Shown here piece after piece: positions 49,504 to 64,000 of a DNA stretch of 64,000 bases; position 1 is the stretch's first letter; every line of letters starts with the position of its first letter. The notes below the pieces were generated by a model that was not told where the DNA came from, did no database searches, and saw only the letters and a list, made by a program, of their open reading frames with translations. A program made the position numbers and the translations under genes. Origin of the DNA: Macrobrachium rosenbergii (Eukaryota > Arthropoda > Malacostraca > Decapoda > Palaemonidae); contig NC_089794.1 in assembly GCF_040412425.1 (NCBI RefSeq), positions 15,955,103 to 16,019,102 on the forward strand, read 5' to 3'.

Positions 49504-49577
<74 letters not shown>
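49423..49577. repeat. Two (TA)n arrays
   Basis: TA arrays at 49423-49489 and 49508-49577, split by an 18-base island ('caaaagtgataataatc'). Confidence 0.95.
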
Positions 49578-49582
<5 letters not shown>

Positions 49583-50119
49583 TGCGTCACTGACTCTTTG
49601 CGGTTGAAAGCGATGATGGCAAGACGATGAAGTCTTTTCTTGTTTGTTGTTTATGCGTTTTTCCCATTCTTTCCTACGTCATCATTTAATCTTTAAACTT
49701 TATTGGCCTAATGGCTTGTTTCTTTTTTATGCTTTTTTGTTTTAAAGCACTTGAGTATTTGCTCATTTTGAATAATTATAACGACGAAAAGTCGCAGGAG
49801 ACACTTGAGTGAAAGTCATGCAAATGACGTAATTGCACGGTAATAACCGGTGACGCCTTGTGGTTGGTTAGCAAGTCATGAATGATATAGTGACCTTTTG
49901 ACAATCTCTCTCTCAGCATACGTGATAAAACAATGAGAAAATTACGCCTGGAATGCAGATTTCGCCATTGTAGTTGTCACCAGTGGGAACAATTTTCGCA
50001 AAACTGGAACAATCACACGGTGCTCATAGACAATGGAATTACTGTGGAGCAGAGCAAGAAACCGACTTGCGGTCTACATAGGCCTAACAGTTGCTCAACT
50101 TTCTCCTGACGAGAGGAAA

Positions 50120-50120
50120 T

Positions 50121-50197
<77 letters not shown>

Positions 50198-50199
50198 GG
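50120..50199. repeat. (TAT)n microsatellite
   Basis: About 26 units; the poly-Ile and poly-Leu open frames here are artefacts. Confidence 0.96.
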
Positions 50200-50948
50200 A
50201 ATGTCATGGAAGGAAAAATGTCAAAAATGTAAATAAAAATAAAAGCGATCAAGCAACTAGACCACCAAAGTATCCTAAGTCGGTGAACAAGGGGAGAAAA
50301 GAGGAAGGGCTGTCTACATTTAAAGGGGGGGGGGAAGAGGGGCATACCCTTTTTTGGTGGGGGAGACCTTGGAGCATGTGGGTAACATTCAGACAAATGT
50401 GATCTTCATCATTCTTGCGTTTTCTAAGACTCATAACTTTCCTTTCTTCAAGAGGCGTGTATCTCATCGAGTCAAGATTGTTACAAAAATTAATCCATTT
50501 CCAAAAGGCAACTTGTAAGTAGGTTAAGGTTATAAAGGGAACAAGAGCTCTGGTATGGACCTCTGGACTATGCAGGTTAACCAAGGTTATGGTTTCCCCT
50601 TGAATTCAGAAGACCAGAAATCTAGATGGTAAGATCATGGCATTTTGACACTTCAATAACACGTGACCTGGAAAATTTTAGGGGAAATAATCCTAGAGGT
50701 CAGTGGGACCATGATGTTCTTACATCTTGTGTGGGACACGAAGCCATCAGTCAAGGGAAAATGGAAGGATGATGAGAATTACAAAGCCCCGTGGCAGAAC
50801 AATTTTTTTTTTATAAAATTCGTAGCAACACGAAAACTAATTTCTGTAACGTGTATAATACTTCTAAAATTTAAACTAAATTATTCATAAGTAAACATTA
50901 TAATGACTTCATTTGCTTTTATTAAAACGTAAATTCTGGCCAAACATA

Positions 50949-50949
<1 letters not shown>

Positions 50950-50996
<47 letters not shown>

Positions 50997-50998
50997 GC
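50950..50998. repeat. (CT)n microsatellite
   Basis: CT run with one TT interruption. Confidence 0.95.
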
Positions 50999-51883
50999 TC
51001 CGTTTCCTACGAGAATTTTTTCTTTCTTCGAAACAGAAACTCGTAATACCACATTTCCCAAGACTTCCGCGAAGCCCACCATCAGTATGACAATTAGTAT
51101 CTCTTATTGTTGCTGCCAAGGACATGTCACAAGAATTACTCCCACAGGATGTGATCCCCTAAACGCTGAAGGACTTTTCGTGAAATACAAAGCCCCTAAC
51201 GTACGCAGTCTTTCCCACCCCCCAGGGTCGAACGTGGAAAGAAAAACTCCCTACGGGCGGGGAAATGTTAAGGGTTCATAATGAGTTTTATTTCTGGATT
51301 TGCTGCGTACGTTAAAATATTCTTAAAAGTAGACTGCTTTTATTTCGGTGGTTACTATAAATATAATATATCGCATCTGTCTTGCTTCAGGAATGCATTT
51401 GCTATAAAAGAAAATAGGAATAATTGTTCCCGCACAAGGAACGATTTGCTTTACGGGGATAAATGTTGACTTCCTGAACGGGAAACCTCAAGAGATGACG
51501 TAAGCGGACATAAACAGTGATAATGGCGCATTCGGGAAATTCTTAATCCGGATTATTTGTCTTGGCGGGGAAAAATTTTTTTAAAAGGAATTTATTATTT
51601 CGTATTTTTAACAACTTGTAAGATAAATGAGAACCCTTTCATAAATACTGACAGATTCACATCACATTTTTTAAAAATTTGTATTTATGATCGATTACAA
51701 TGGGGCTTTGGGAATTTTTAATGCGTCCGGAATTTGACGTCATCAGCACTTGGGAAATTAGAACCTTTATTATTTATATGAAATAATCATCTATTTATGG
51801 CTCTGAAATATATCAGATAGTCTTACCTGTATGTCCTGTGTACGACCTTGACTTTAACTGAACTTAAACTTCGCATTCCTCAG

Positions 51884-53039
51884 ATGCTGCGCGTTGCTGT
51901 CATCGTGGCTGTCATGACAGCCGTAGCGGCTGTACCCATGAAGATGTACGAAAAATCCGACAATGAAAAATTCCAGCCAGGTAGGTTATCCCCGTCATTA
52001 GTTCTCTTGTGGCATTTATTCTTTATGTGGATTGCTACATACGAGGAATATCTAGTGTAAACAGATGTCTGGTATATATTTTCCTAAAAATGATTGGGCA
52101 ATAAAGTTCCCCGGAAGAGGCCTGGCGGAGGGGGAAACTGTTGGAACAAATTGAGATCTGTAATTCCTTCCTTCATCTGTGGTTTCGCTTTCGTTTTCTT
52201 GTGAAGAACATCGAAAAAGTAAGATGTCAACACACACACACATGTACATGTATCAGGCGCCAAAATTACTTCATTTGGATCTTGTGCTTTGTAGTGAAAA
52301 GCGTATCCACAAAGTATAGAGAACTTGAGAAATTAGATGTCATTGTGGCTATTGCAAATACACACACACACACACTTACTGTATAATTGCTTTCACTTTT
52401 AACAATTCTAGCTTTTTAGTTGTAGTATTAGTAGTAGTAACTTGATAATTTTACTCTGTGACTGCTCCCCATTCTTCTACAACCAATCGGTTTGCTGTCT
52501 TGTTTCAAACAGTTTTGGTTCCTGTCTCATCCACCGTCATCCCATTGGATGATCTGCCCGTGTACCAAGTCGGAGTGGGAGTTGGCATCCATGTTGTGAC
52601 CCAGGCACCGGGAATATTCAAACCAGATGAGCCTACGAAGTTGATCACAAGTAAGTAGGCCTAACTTCCTCTCACATGATTTTGAAAATTAATTTAGAAA
52701 TGACGTGAAATTTATGAAACATACCTGTTTCTTATGTGAAAACTTTCCATCTTTCAAAAACAATATTACATCGTGTACTGACAGAAGTAAAAGTAGTACT
52801 ATGTCGATAACAGCGGTAATAACATAGTGATTACAGGGGTAACAGGTCGTGGAAAAATAGTGTTTGTTTTCGGACGCAGGCGTCCTAAAGACAGGCAACT
52901 CTAGACCTTAGTAGCGGTAATAATGACATTTGCCTTTCCAGTTCATTCGATCAAGAGGGACAAGAACAAGAAAAAGGCGGGAACCGCCCTCATTGAAGAG
53001 GTCACGCAGGAAGAATACAAGAAACTCGCAAAGCAGTAA
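51884..53039 (+). CDS. Small secreted protein, 110 aa, three exons
   Basis: Exons 51884-51980, 52513-52650 and 52942-53039 join in phase 1 at both introns (donors gtaggt, gtaagt; acceptors caaacag, tttccag). The start MLRVAVIVAVMTAVAA is a clear signal peptide with probable cleavage near residue 17. The mature part is about 93 residues, without cysteine: a Val/Gly-rich middle (VYQVGVGVGIHVV) and a strongly basic stretch (SIKRDKNKKKAG) before an acidic/basic end (EEVTQEEYKKLAKQ). ATG is preceded directly by ctcag, so a 5' non-coding exon may exist; an in-frame ATG at 51848 would bury the signal peptide and is less likely. I do not recognise the family. It could be a cuticle-associated, hemolymph or peptide-precursor protein; KR at the basic run is a possible processing site. 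Confidence 0.75.
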
Positions 53040-53689
53040 AATGAATGCCTTCCTTCAGGGACTATCCAATCTTGTATTTCATCGTTTCTGAAACTGGACT
53101 AAATCTTTGACTTGTCGTGATAATTGCGGGAGCCTCCTGTTTATGTTGGTTATTATTATTATATTGCAGTGACAGTTGACATAATGTTTTTCGCTTTCTG
53201 ATTTAGTGTCTTAGTCAAAATAAGTCAAGTAAATCTTTTACTGGAGATTGCAACAGATAGCAGGAACCTGTGGGACACTGTTCAGTAAGTCTATAGAAAC
53301 ATTAGGCTGAATATAGATATTTCTTCAAGTTGTGTAAAAAAAAAAAATGTTGTTAGCAGGCTGTTTATGGAACAAGTGGCCGTGCTAGGATAAGCCCATC
53401 AGCACAATACATAAAGATATTTTGCTATGCATTATACAGAAGCACTAGGCCTTAAGGCCAGATAATCTTAACTGATTGAGTTAATTACATTACTTGACGT
53501 TGCATCTTCTAGGACCGTCAACGCTGTCTCCCAATATCAAGTCTTACAGGAGGAAATTGTCTCCCAAGTTTCAATTAATGGGGAAATAGGTAATGGGAAG
53601 CAAAACTAACAATACGAGGTCGGTTTTAACGTGAATTAACCAAAGGATATTCCTCAGATATAGATAACTGCTAGATGGTTTTTTACTAG

Positions 53690-54170
53690 AAGCGGATCAG
53701 TACTTTTCTTCTGCTTGGCCTCCGAAAAATTTGACCGGGGGCTCGTAGTTTTCTTACAAGCAACAGCTAAAAGGTGCCTCACTAGAAAGGGACCTGGATT
53801 TTCTTCTATAGGGCTCTCAGGAGGTTTAGTTGCTGGAAGGGGATTTGTGCAAAAGATTTGCTCACTGGAACAGGGCTGAAATTTTATTCTAGATAGCTTC
53901 TAGAAAAGGTTTACTCACTGGAAGGAGACTTCGGTTTTTCCTCTGGAAAGGGGCCTCGTGTTTTTTGCCGCTAACCTCTATAAAGTTTGGTCGTTGGAAA
54001 GGAATTGGCGTTTTCTTCTAGATGGTTTCTAGCGAGTGTGCTCACAGGAACTGGATTTGTAGTTTTATTCTAGATGGCTTCCAGAAAATTCGGTCACTGG
54101 AAGGGAGCTCAAAAGTTATTTTCCCAAAGTCTTGTTTGCTGGAAATACTCTTTGGTCTCCTTCCAGTTCT
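53690..54170 (+). repeat. Decayed minisatellite, irregular 50-75 bp units
   Basis: Motifs 'cactggaagg' (or gctggaagg, cgttggaaagg, cacaggaact) alternate with 'ttttcttctagatggcttct' variants about eight times. Spacing is irregular and no frame is kept. Confidence 0.6.
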
Positions 54171-54650
54171 TCTTGCTATTTTGGTAATTAAAAGCACGTT
54201 TTAGGTGTAGTTTAAATTGGCCCATTTGTGTAATTAAGATAGATTTTTTTTAGGCTTCTTTCACTCGACCTCAAACTAGTATTCACTGAAAAAAAGTTTT
54301 TTGCTTTTTTTAATCGACCTTAGAAATTATTTGTTTGTCATTCAACTTTAGCCTATCACCTAGCAAAGAAATTCTTCTCTAATTAATAGCTGCATAATCT
54401 TCAAATATAGTGGGATGTATGGACTGAGTGAATGAAGGGATTAAATATTGTAATTTCTTTCTGGCCATAAAATGTCTCAAATTTATTTTTATATGAATCC
54501 TAACTTGGAGCTTTACTGATTTGTGCCATGCAATGATGATTGATATATATATTTTATAAAGATTATTGGACTCCAATAAATGATAACCAATGATGCCTTT
54601 TCCCTACCCTTTAGAGTAGAATAATGGTTTTGGAACGATAAATCTTAAAA

Positions 54651-54651
<1 letters not shown>

Positions 54652-54742
<91 letters not shown>
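54652..54742. repeat. Compound (CT)n-(CA)n microsatellite
   Basis: About 31 CT units followed by about 13 CA units. Confidence 0.96.
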
Positions 54743-54746
<4 letters not shown>

Positions 54747-55549
54747 TACAGGTTAATCCTCGCTTTCAGTGTTAACTCTATCTTTTATCTTGAGCCACAA
54801 CCTACCAAAGTATAATAAAATGTGTGGTAACCTCATGTAGAACCTGCAGGCTTCGATTGGCACGACGAAAAATAGCTGTCTGGTTGAATGGTAATTGATC
54901 ACAGTGAGGTCTAGGAGCCACTGGAGTAACTCAGTGAAATGTACAATAAAGATCTAATGGTCAGATATCTACAATCCTGTTTTGTTTGCATTAGTATAAT
55001 ATTAAAGTCTTTTTTCTTGTAAACGTGAGAAGACGGCTAATTAAAGTCTTTCATTGGGCCCAGACTAAGAGAGAAACAGAGACAGACTCAGTGTCACTGA
55101 TGAAGGTTCATTTTCAAAGGGAATGAAATGCCAGTCTTCTAAAAGATGTTTTGCATAAATCAGAAAAGACAGAGAGGAAAGATTTACAACAAAAAACATC
55201 TGAAAACTTAGTAAGTGGTTTCGTAATATTTCGTAAAATTCTGCTAGATTTCAGATAATTCGGTTAATATTCAGTCAAACCAAATCAATAAAGGTTGTGC
55301 TTAGAGAAAGCACTGATGCAAGCATGTCGACGAGGACAATGTATAAAAAATAATAATTAAGTCGAGGCACGTTGCACAGTAAAGAAAAAAAAAAACACGG
55401 AGTCTCTTAGTGGGCTTGTGCGCAGAACTTTTCAGGACACTGGTTCCCAGACTAAGCGAAAAGCGAATATGCGCTGATTTCAATGGTGGGGTCGTAAAAA
55501 GAACTACTGTAACAAGTTTTGAATATCCTACTTCCCTCAACAAGTATAA

Positions 55550-58300
55550 ATGTCTTTTTAGATGAGTCTGGCCTGCTGCTTGACATGACTGATACATCTG
55601 CAGTAAGTGTTTTTATCTGTAGTTATGGTGATGGTGTCGAAGCGTTTAATGATCTACTTGAGTCGCATCGTCTTGTAAAACAATATAAATGGCTCCGCTG
55701 AAATAAGTGGTCACATTTTAGACCTGGTTCCGTGTGATGCTGTAAATCAAAGTGTTATCAATATACAAGTTGATGAGAGATGTACGATTTCTCCAGTGCG
55801 TAGTCTGATTATTTTTTATTTACCAATAAGAAAATGCAAAGTGATGAAAAAGCTGAAATGTAGAAACAAATCTAGTTTCTCCCCTGTTGAATTTATAGGG
55901 ATTGTAACTCGGAAAATAAACGAGGATTTTCAAAATTTCTGCGATTGTTAGCCCCCTGAAATGAGGGAATCGGCATGAATACGATCATATGTGTCCATTT
56001 GTGGAAAAAAAAAAACATTGTAGTTAATGATAAATCTCCATGGTTTAATGGTGAAATACTGGAAAAAGAGAGAGAGAGAGAGAAAAGAGGAAAGGAGAAA
56101 CTGGGGTGATTATGTCTGCAAGAAATGAACTTCACCTTCTGATAAAAAGGAGGAAAACTGAGTACTATAATAGAAAAATTCGTGAGGTTGGAAATGATAC
56201 AAATAAGTTATAAAATCTCCTTGACCGTTTAACAGGAAATTCAAAGGAGAAGAAACTCCCTGAAGGTTACAGTGATGGAGTTTTAGCTGACAAGTTTTGA
56301 GAGTTTTTCAAGGGTAAAATTGAAAATATAGTTTCAGATTTTGCAGAAGCACCGCGTCACAACATTATTACTGCAGTGGTTGATACTAGATTTCCTATTT
56401 TTCATAGAATAAGCATTGGTGATGTCACTAGAATCATTAAGAAAGCCAAGAAAACAAATTGTTCATCAGATCCGGTGCCTATATCGGAAATAGTTGCAGC
56501 TGAGAACTCTGACTTTTGAGTATGTGATTTTGAAGATCGTAAATTGTTGCATCTCTGAGCGTAAATTCCCTATATCTGAGAAAATTGCAATAGTAAGCCA
56601 GTTTTAAAGGGTACTCTTGACTATCAGGAGATGAGTTCAGTGGTAAATGAAAATGATGGATGAGGATAAGTGTGGTATTTTGGTGCTCTTGGGTCTTAGC
56701 GCTGCTTTCTACACAGTTGTACCTGATTCACTCTTAGATGACCTCCAATCCATCGGAGTCGTAGATGATGCATTTGAGCTTTTGAAGGACTATTTGAAAG
56801 ATAGGTCATACTGTACAAATTGGAAATGCCTTGAACTTGTCATCGTATGAACCCTTGACAAGAGGAGTTCCTCAGGAAAGTGTGCTTGGCCCGGTACTAT
56901 TTTGCACCGATACAATTAGTTTGTCTAATATACTACATAATCTTCTTCTTCTTTCTCTGCATCTTTTCCCACTTCTATTTGGGGTCGATGCTCCTGACAG
57001 CTTTCCTCCACCTGGCTCGGTCAAAAACATTGTCCACTGACAACTTTGTCTCTCAGATCTTCTCTAACTACATCCACCCACCTTCTCTTCGGTCTTCCTC
57101 TTGCTCTCCCACCAGGCACCTCCATCTGCATCACTCTCCTCCCTACGAATGTCTAATCCCTTCTCATCACATGGCCATACCACTGCAGTCTTCTTTTCTG
57201 GGCCTTCTTTGATAGTTCTATGACTTTAGTAGTTCCTCTTATTCTTTCATTTTTTATCCTCTCCATTTTTGTTACTCCACACATCCACATGAGCATTTTC
57301 ATCTCTACCTCATCCAATTTCTTTTATTGCACTCTCTTTACTGGCCATGTTTCTGCTCCATATATCAAAGTTGGTCTCACTACTGTCTTATACTGTCTTA
57401 TAATATACTATATAATCTCGGAATAGAATTTCAGTTATATGCCGATGACACGCAATTCTATTTCATTGTTACACATATTGAGGATACAAAAAGAAAATTA
57501 AATGAAGTTCTGTCGAATATTAAACAATGGATGACTTTGAAACAGTTGAAACTGGATGAAAATAAGACTGAGCTTACGGTAGTTGGTAAGGAAAGTAACT
57601 TAAGGAGTTTGGGTGTTAATCAAGTGTGTATAAATGAAAATTGGGTCCAGACAACTGATAGGGTCCGTGGTCTCAGGTGTACTTGGATTGTAATTTGACA
57701 CAGTTAAAAAATTAACAGTATAGTAAAAGTTGCTGGACATCATCTCAAGAACGTTGCCTTTTTGAGGAAATATCTTGATGAGAGTTCTGTTAAAATTCTT
57801 GTCATCAGCTGTGTCATAAACCGTCTGGATCATTGTAATTCGGTGTACTATAAGTTGCCCAATGTATAGCTCAAGAAACGGCAGAAAATTATGAACAGAG
57901 CTGCTGGACTAATAAAAGGTGTTGCTTCGCGGGACAGGATTACCCGTCTTAATTAGCACTGGCTTTCGGTGAAGGGCAGAATAATATTCAAGTTATGTGT
58001 TTTTACCTATCAAGTTTTTAAGACCGGCTCTCCTCGATATTTGAGGGACCCATTACAGATTATACGACCAATAAATCGACCTGATGCGAGACTAGTTACA
58101 GACAGTTTCAAGTTGGTAAAGACGCGTGTTTCCTCAGTCTGCGGTTCTAGAGCCTTGAAATACGCTCTTCATAGATTATGTAACAAGCTTCCACTTGAGC
58201 TGAGGCAGATTGAGGATTTGAGGCAGATTGAGGATTTGAAGTTTTTCAAAAAGTAACTTAAAACTTTTTTTTTTTGTTTAAGCAGCGCTATGATATGGAA
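55550..58300 (+). mobile_element. Dead CR1/L2-like non-LTR retrotransposon (endonuclease tail and reverse transcriptase)
   Basis: Broken frames show, in order: the end of an AP-type endonuclease (HILDLVP near 55710), linker, reverse transcriptase motif A region (56690-56760, GLSAAFYTVV), motif B (GVPQESVLGPVLF near 56860), motif C with intact YADD (near 57440), and the C-terminal region (58000-58255) typical of CR1/L2 elements (LKTRV-type, 'WLSVKGRIIFKLCVFTYQVF'). In motif A the usual LDLSAAFD catalytic Asp is Gly and the second Asp is Tyr. Frameshifts, stops and a nested insertion at 56944-57400 confirm inactivity. The 5' part of ORF2 and all of ORF1 are absent. Confidence 0.85.
56944..57400 (-). 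mobile_element. Nested 5'-truncated antisense LINE fragment with target-site duplication
   Basis: Read on the minus strand, this 457-base insert encodes the C-terminal end of a different LINE ORF2: LIYGAETWPVKR, then RLQWYGHVMRRD and RARGRPKRRW, and finishes in a GAAGAAGAAG tail at its 3' end (56943-56955 on the plus strand). It is flanked by 18-base repeats, taatatactacataatct at 56926-56943 and taatatactatataatct at 57401-57418, with one mismatch. Removing the insert and one repeat copy brings the host element's reverse transcriptase frame back together between motifs B and C. Confidence 0.88.
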
Positions 58301-58742
58301 TATCAAACTATAAAATGCCGTCAACGAGTATATTTAGTGAACAACAACCAAAGGTGATGATGACTTGCTGTTTGGCGACCGTCTCAGTGAACAAGGGCCG
58401 CTTCGATAACACTTATCTAATAAGTACGACTTGAAAGCATTAAGAAAGAAACGATTACCAACTAGGCAGTCTGTGGAGTGCCAGGATGAGCCCAGTGAGC
58501 GAAAGTCAAGGCTGCGTAGTGGATGGAATGGAACCGGAAGAAGGGAGAAGTGCGCGATTACTTAGTTTCATAATTCCCCGTGTAAATTACGTCATTATGG
58601 TACACAGAAAATGTATCACCGGCTAACCTTATGGTGGCGTGAAACAGAAGAGTAGGCAGGTGACATTAGATTCAATCTTGTTAAAGCGGGAAGCAAAAGA
58701 ATATTAAGGCTGGAGAAAATGTTTCTGCCTTTGGAGATCAGG

Positions 58743-59090
58743 AATGAAAACAAGTAAAAAATGCGCCAAAGTTTCTTCGGCGCAATCGAGTTTTTGTCCA
58801 GTGGTGGCCTCAGCCACGGCCCACAAAACTCATCCACGGTCCGGTGATGGCCTATGTTGTTGGTACCTATATCGCTGCCAGAATTACGATTATGGCTAAC
58901 TTTAACCTTAAATAAAATAAAAACTACTAAGGCTAGAGGGCTGCAGTTTAGTATGTTTGATGATTGGAGTAGTCTGGATCCGCTAGTGGATCAACATAAC
59001 AATTTGCAGCCCTCTAGCCTCAGTAGATTTTAAGATCTGTAGGTGGACTGAAAGACAAAGCCGGCACAGTAGTTTTCGTGTACAGAAAGC
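58743..59090 (+). repeat. Hairpin-bearing dispersed repeat, copy 2
   Basis: Same family as 7225-7600, with the same order of blocks ('aagtaaaaaatgcgccaaag', 'ggtccggtgatggcctatg', inverted repeat arms about 58919-58959 and 58989-59032). It ends in 'gacaaagccggcacagtag', a 3' end I recall as typical of this family in decapods. Confidence 0.8.
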
Positions 59091-59972
59091 TAAAAGAACA
59101 CAATATCCTTAGGGAGGGCCAGTGCCATCATCAACTTGAAGACACCTAGGCAATAGGAATAAATCTACGAGAGTAAAATTACAACCAACGTTATGGAAAT
59201 GGCTGTACTTCGACTGAAATTTTAGCAATTATGAAAAAAAAGCGGTACACAGGCAAAACATTAGTTCTCCATTATCATGAAATATGAAATTGCAAAACTC
59301 AGCACCAAAAATAAATAAAAGAATATACATAAAGGTTACAGTCAGCAGAAAACTTTTACGTTTCATTAGTTGCAAGACTATTGGTTGATACCCTTAAGGT
59401 TGACCACCTGATGTTTGTTTACATTTACCCTCGGAAAGTTAAATGGCGTCGTTCTCAACACGTAACTTTGCATAAATAAGGCATTGTATAATTTTGTTAA
59501 GATTGTACTCGCTGTATTTACCAATTCAAACATTTTTTCACGTAAATTTCATTACATACTGTAATAAAAAAAGAAAATCCTTAGAACATAATGAAAGGTA
59601 AAATAATATTTTGCAAGAAACCTTACTTGTTTTCTAGGCTCTGTGATAGTCGTGGTAATTTATACTCCATAGGTTGTGACCACCTATTTATATGTAATTT
59701 TATATCTACCTCGTATTATACTTTACTGAGAAGACTGGAAGACAGATAAGAGCTATAGTCTACAGTGCCGAATTGAGTAGGTATAGTTTTGTGCCAGGGT
59801 CTTAATTTAGACAGGCCGATTTTCGCCTCCCCGTAGGCTTAATTGTGTATCAGTTATATGGATTGACAGCAAATACATTGACACCGGCACTAGACGACCC
59901 AGAAAAATTTCATGGGATGGCACTAATTTTCATATTATACGTACATACATATGTACATAAATGTACATTATA

Positions 59973-63700
<3,728 letters not shown>

Positions 63701-63718
63701 TTTTTTCCTTAAACAGAA

Positions 63719-63834
63719 ATGAGTCTGCAAGACTTTGTATCGGTGCTGGAAAGCTACCGAGGACGTGAGAAAACCATGCGAACTGTCCAGTTTGGGTTAC
63801 TCCTCATAACACCCTTTACACAGAAAAATACAAG
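63719..63834 (+). CDS. PEX11G: First coding exon of a PEX11 gamma-like peroxisomal membrane protein (3' partial)
   Basis: An acceptor (aaacag) precedes two bases and ATG; the frame is open to the donor gtaaat at 63835 (phase 2). The 38 complete residues include LESYRGREKTMR. The N-terminal amphipathic helix of PEX11 gamma proteins has a very similar 'LESYRGRD..IR' motif, from memory of the family. PEX11 proteins remodel and divide peroxisomes. Only this exon is in the window, and the residues after it are less alike, so the call rests on one short motif. Another gene with a similar start is possible. Confidence 0.5.
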
Positions 63835-64000
63835 GTAAATTACAGTTTTTATGTATTTAGCATTACTTTCATAGGTTTATATTTTATAGACATCAGTATT
63901 TTGTTGAAATTGTTTTTACCATGATTTTTGTGCTATATTCATAATCCTTATGAATGGTTTTATTTCAAATTTTCCCTCATCTAGTACAAGGACTCATATA

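Noticed and set aside
56647..57426. Separate small genes on the plus strand
   Set aside because: They are fragments of the dead LINE and of the antisense insert read in the wrong direction.

Overview
The window is eukaryotic nuclear DNA, most likely from a decapod crustacean (shrimp or crayfish type). Grounds: AT-rich, intron-rich genes with GT-AG introns; a very high load of long (TA)n, (GA/CT)n and (TAT/AAT)n arrays; and dispersed repeats of a kind I recall from decapod genomes (the 'ggccaagcactgggacc' family and a hairpin-bearing family). The species assignment is inference.

Layout. 1-7000: simple repeats, a 36-bp minisatellite (2350-3400), short dispersed elements and no convincing gene. 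7037-14961 (+): the 3' seven exons of a modular extracellular protein (SEA, thrombospondin type 1, Cys-rich segment, four LDL-receptor class A repeats, long Ser/Thr-rich tail, no membrane anchor); its 5' end was not found. 14962-19440: its 3' UTR and AT-rich spacer. 19443-22045: a foldback element and a decayed non-LTR retrotransposon. 22775-40212 (-): a complete 16-coding-exon gene for a 1195-residue nuclear protein with a C2HC finger-like start, five tandem Myb/SANT-like modules, an AT-hook and a C-terminal helical tail; all splice phases agree. 40216-43150: its probable first intron, holding a SINE-like copy and a compound foldback element. 43150-51880: gene-poor microsatellite-rich DNA with a palindromic foldback element at 48996-49288. 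51884-53039 (+): a three-exon gene for a 110-residue secreted protein. 53690-54170: decayed minisatellite. 55550-58300: a dead CR1/L2-like LINE split by a 5'-truncated antisense LINE with clear target-site duplications. 58743-59090: a second copy of the hairpin repeat. 59973-60154: the longest (TA)n array. 63719-63834 (+): first coding exon of a gene resembling PEX11 gamma, running off the window.

The genes do not form an operon-like system. The item most worth attention is the five-module Myb/SANT-like protein, whose modules are each built from two exons and bounded by phase-1 introns. Next come the foldback elements, which share a core but have different arms.
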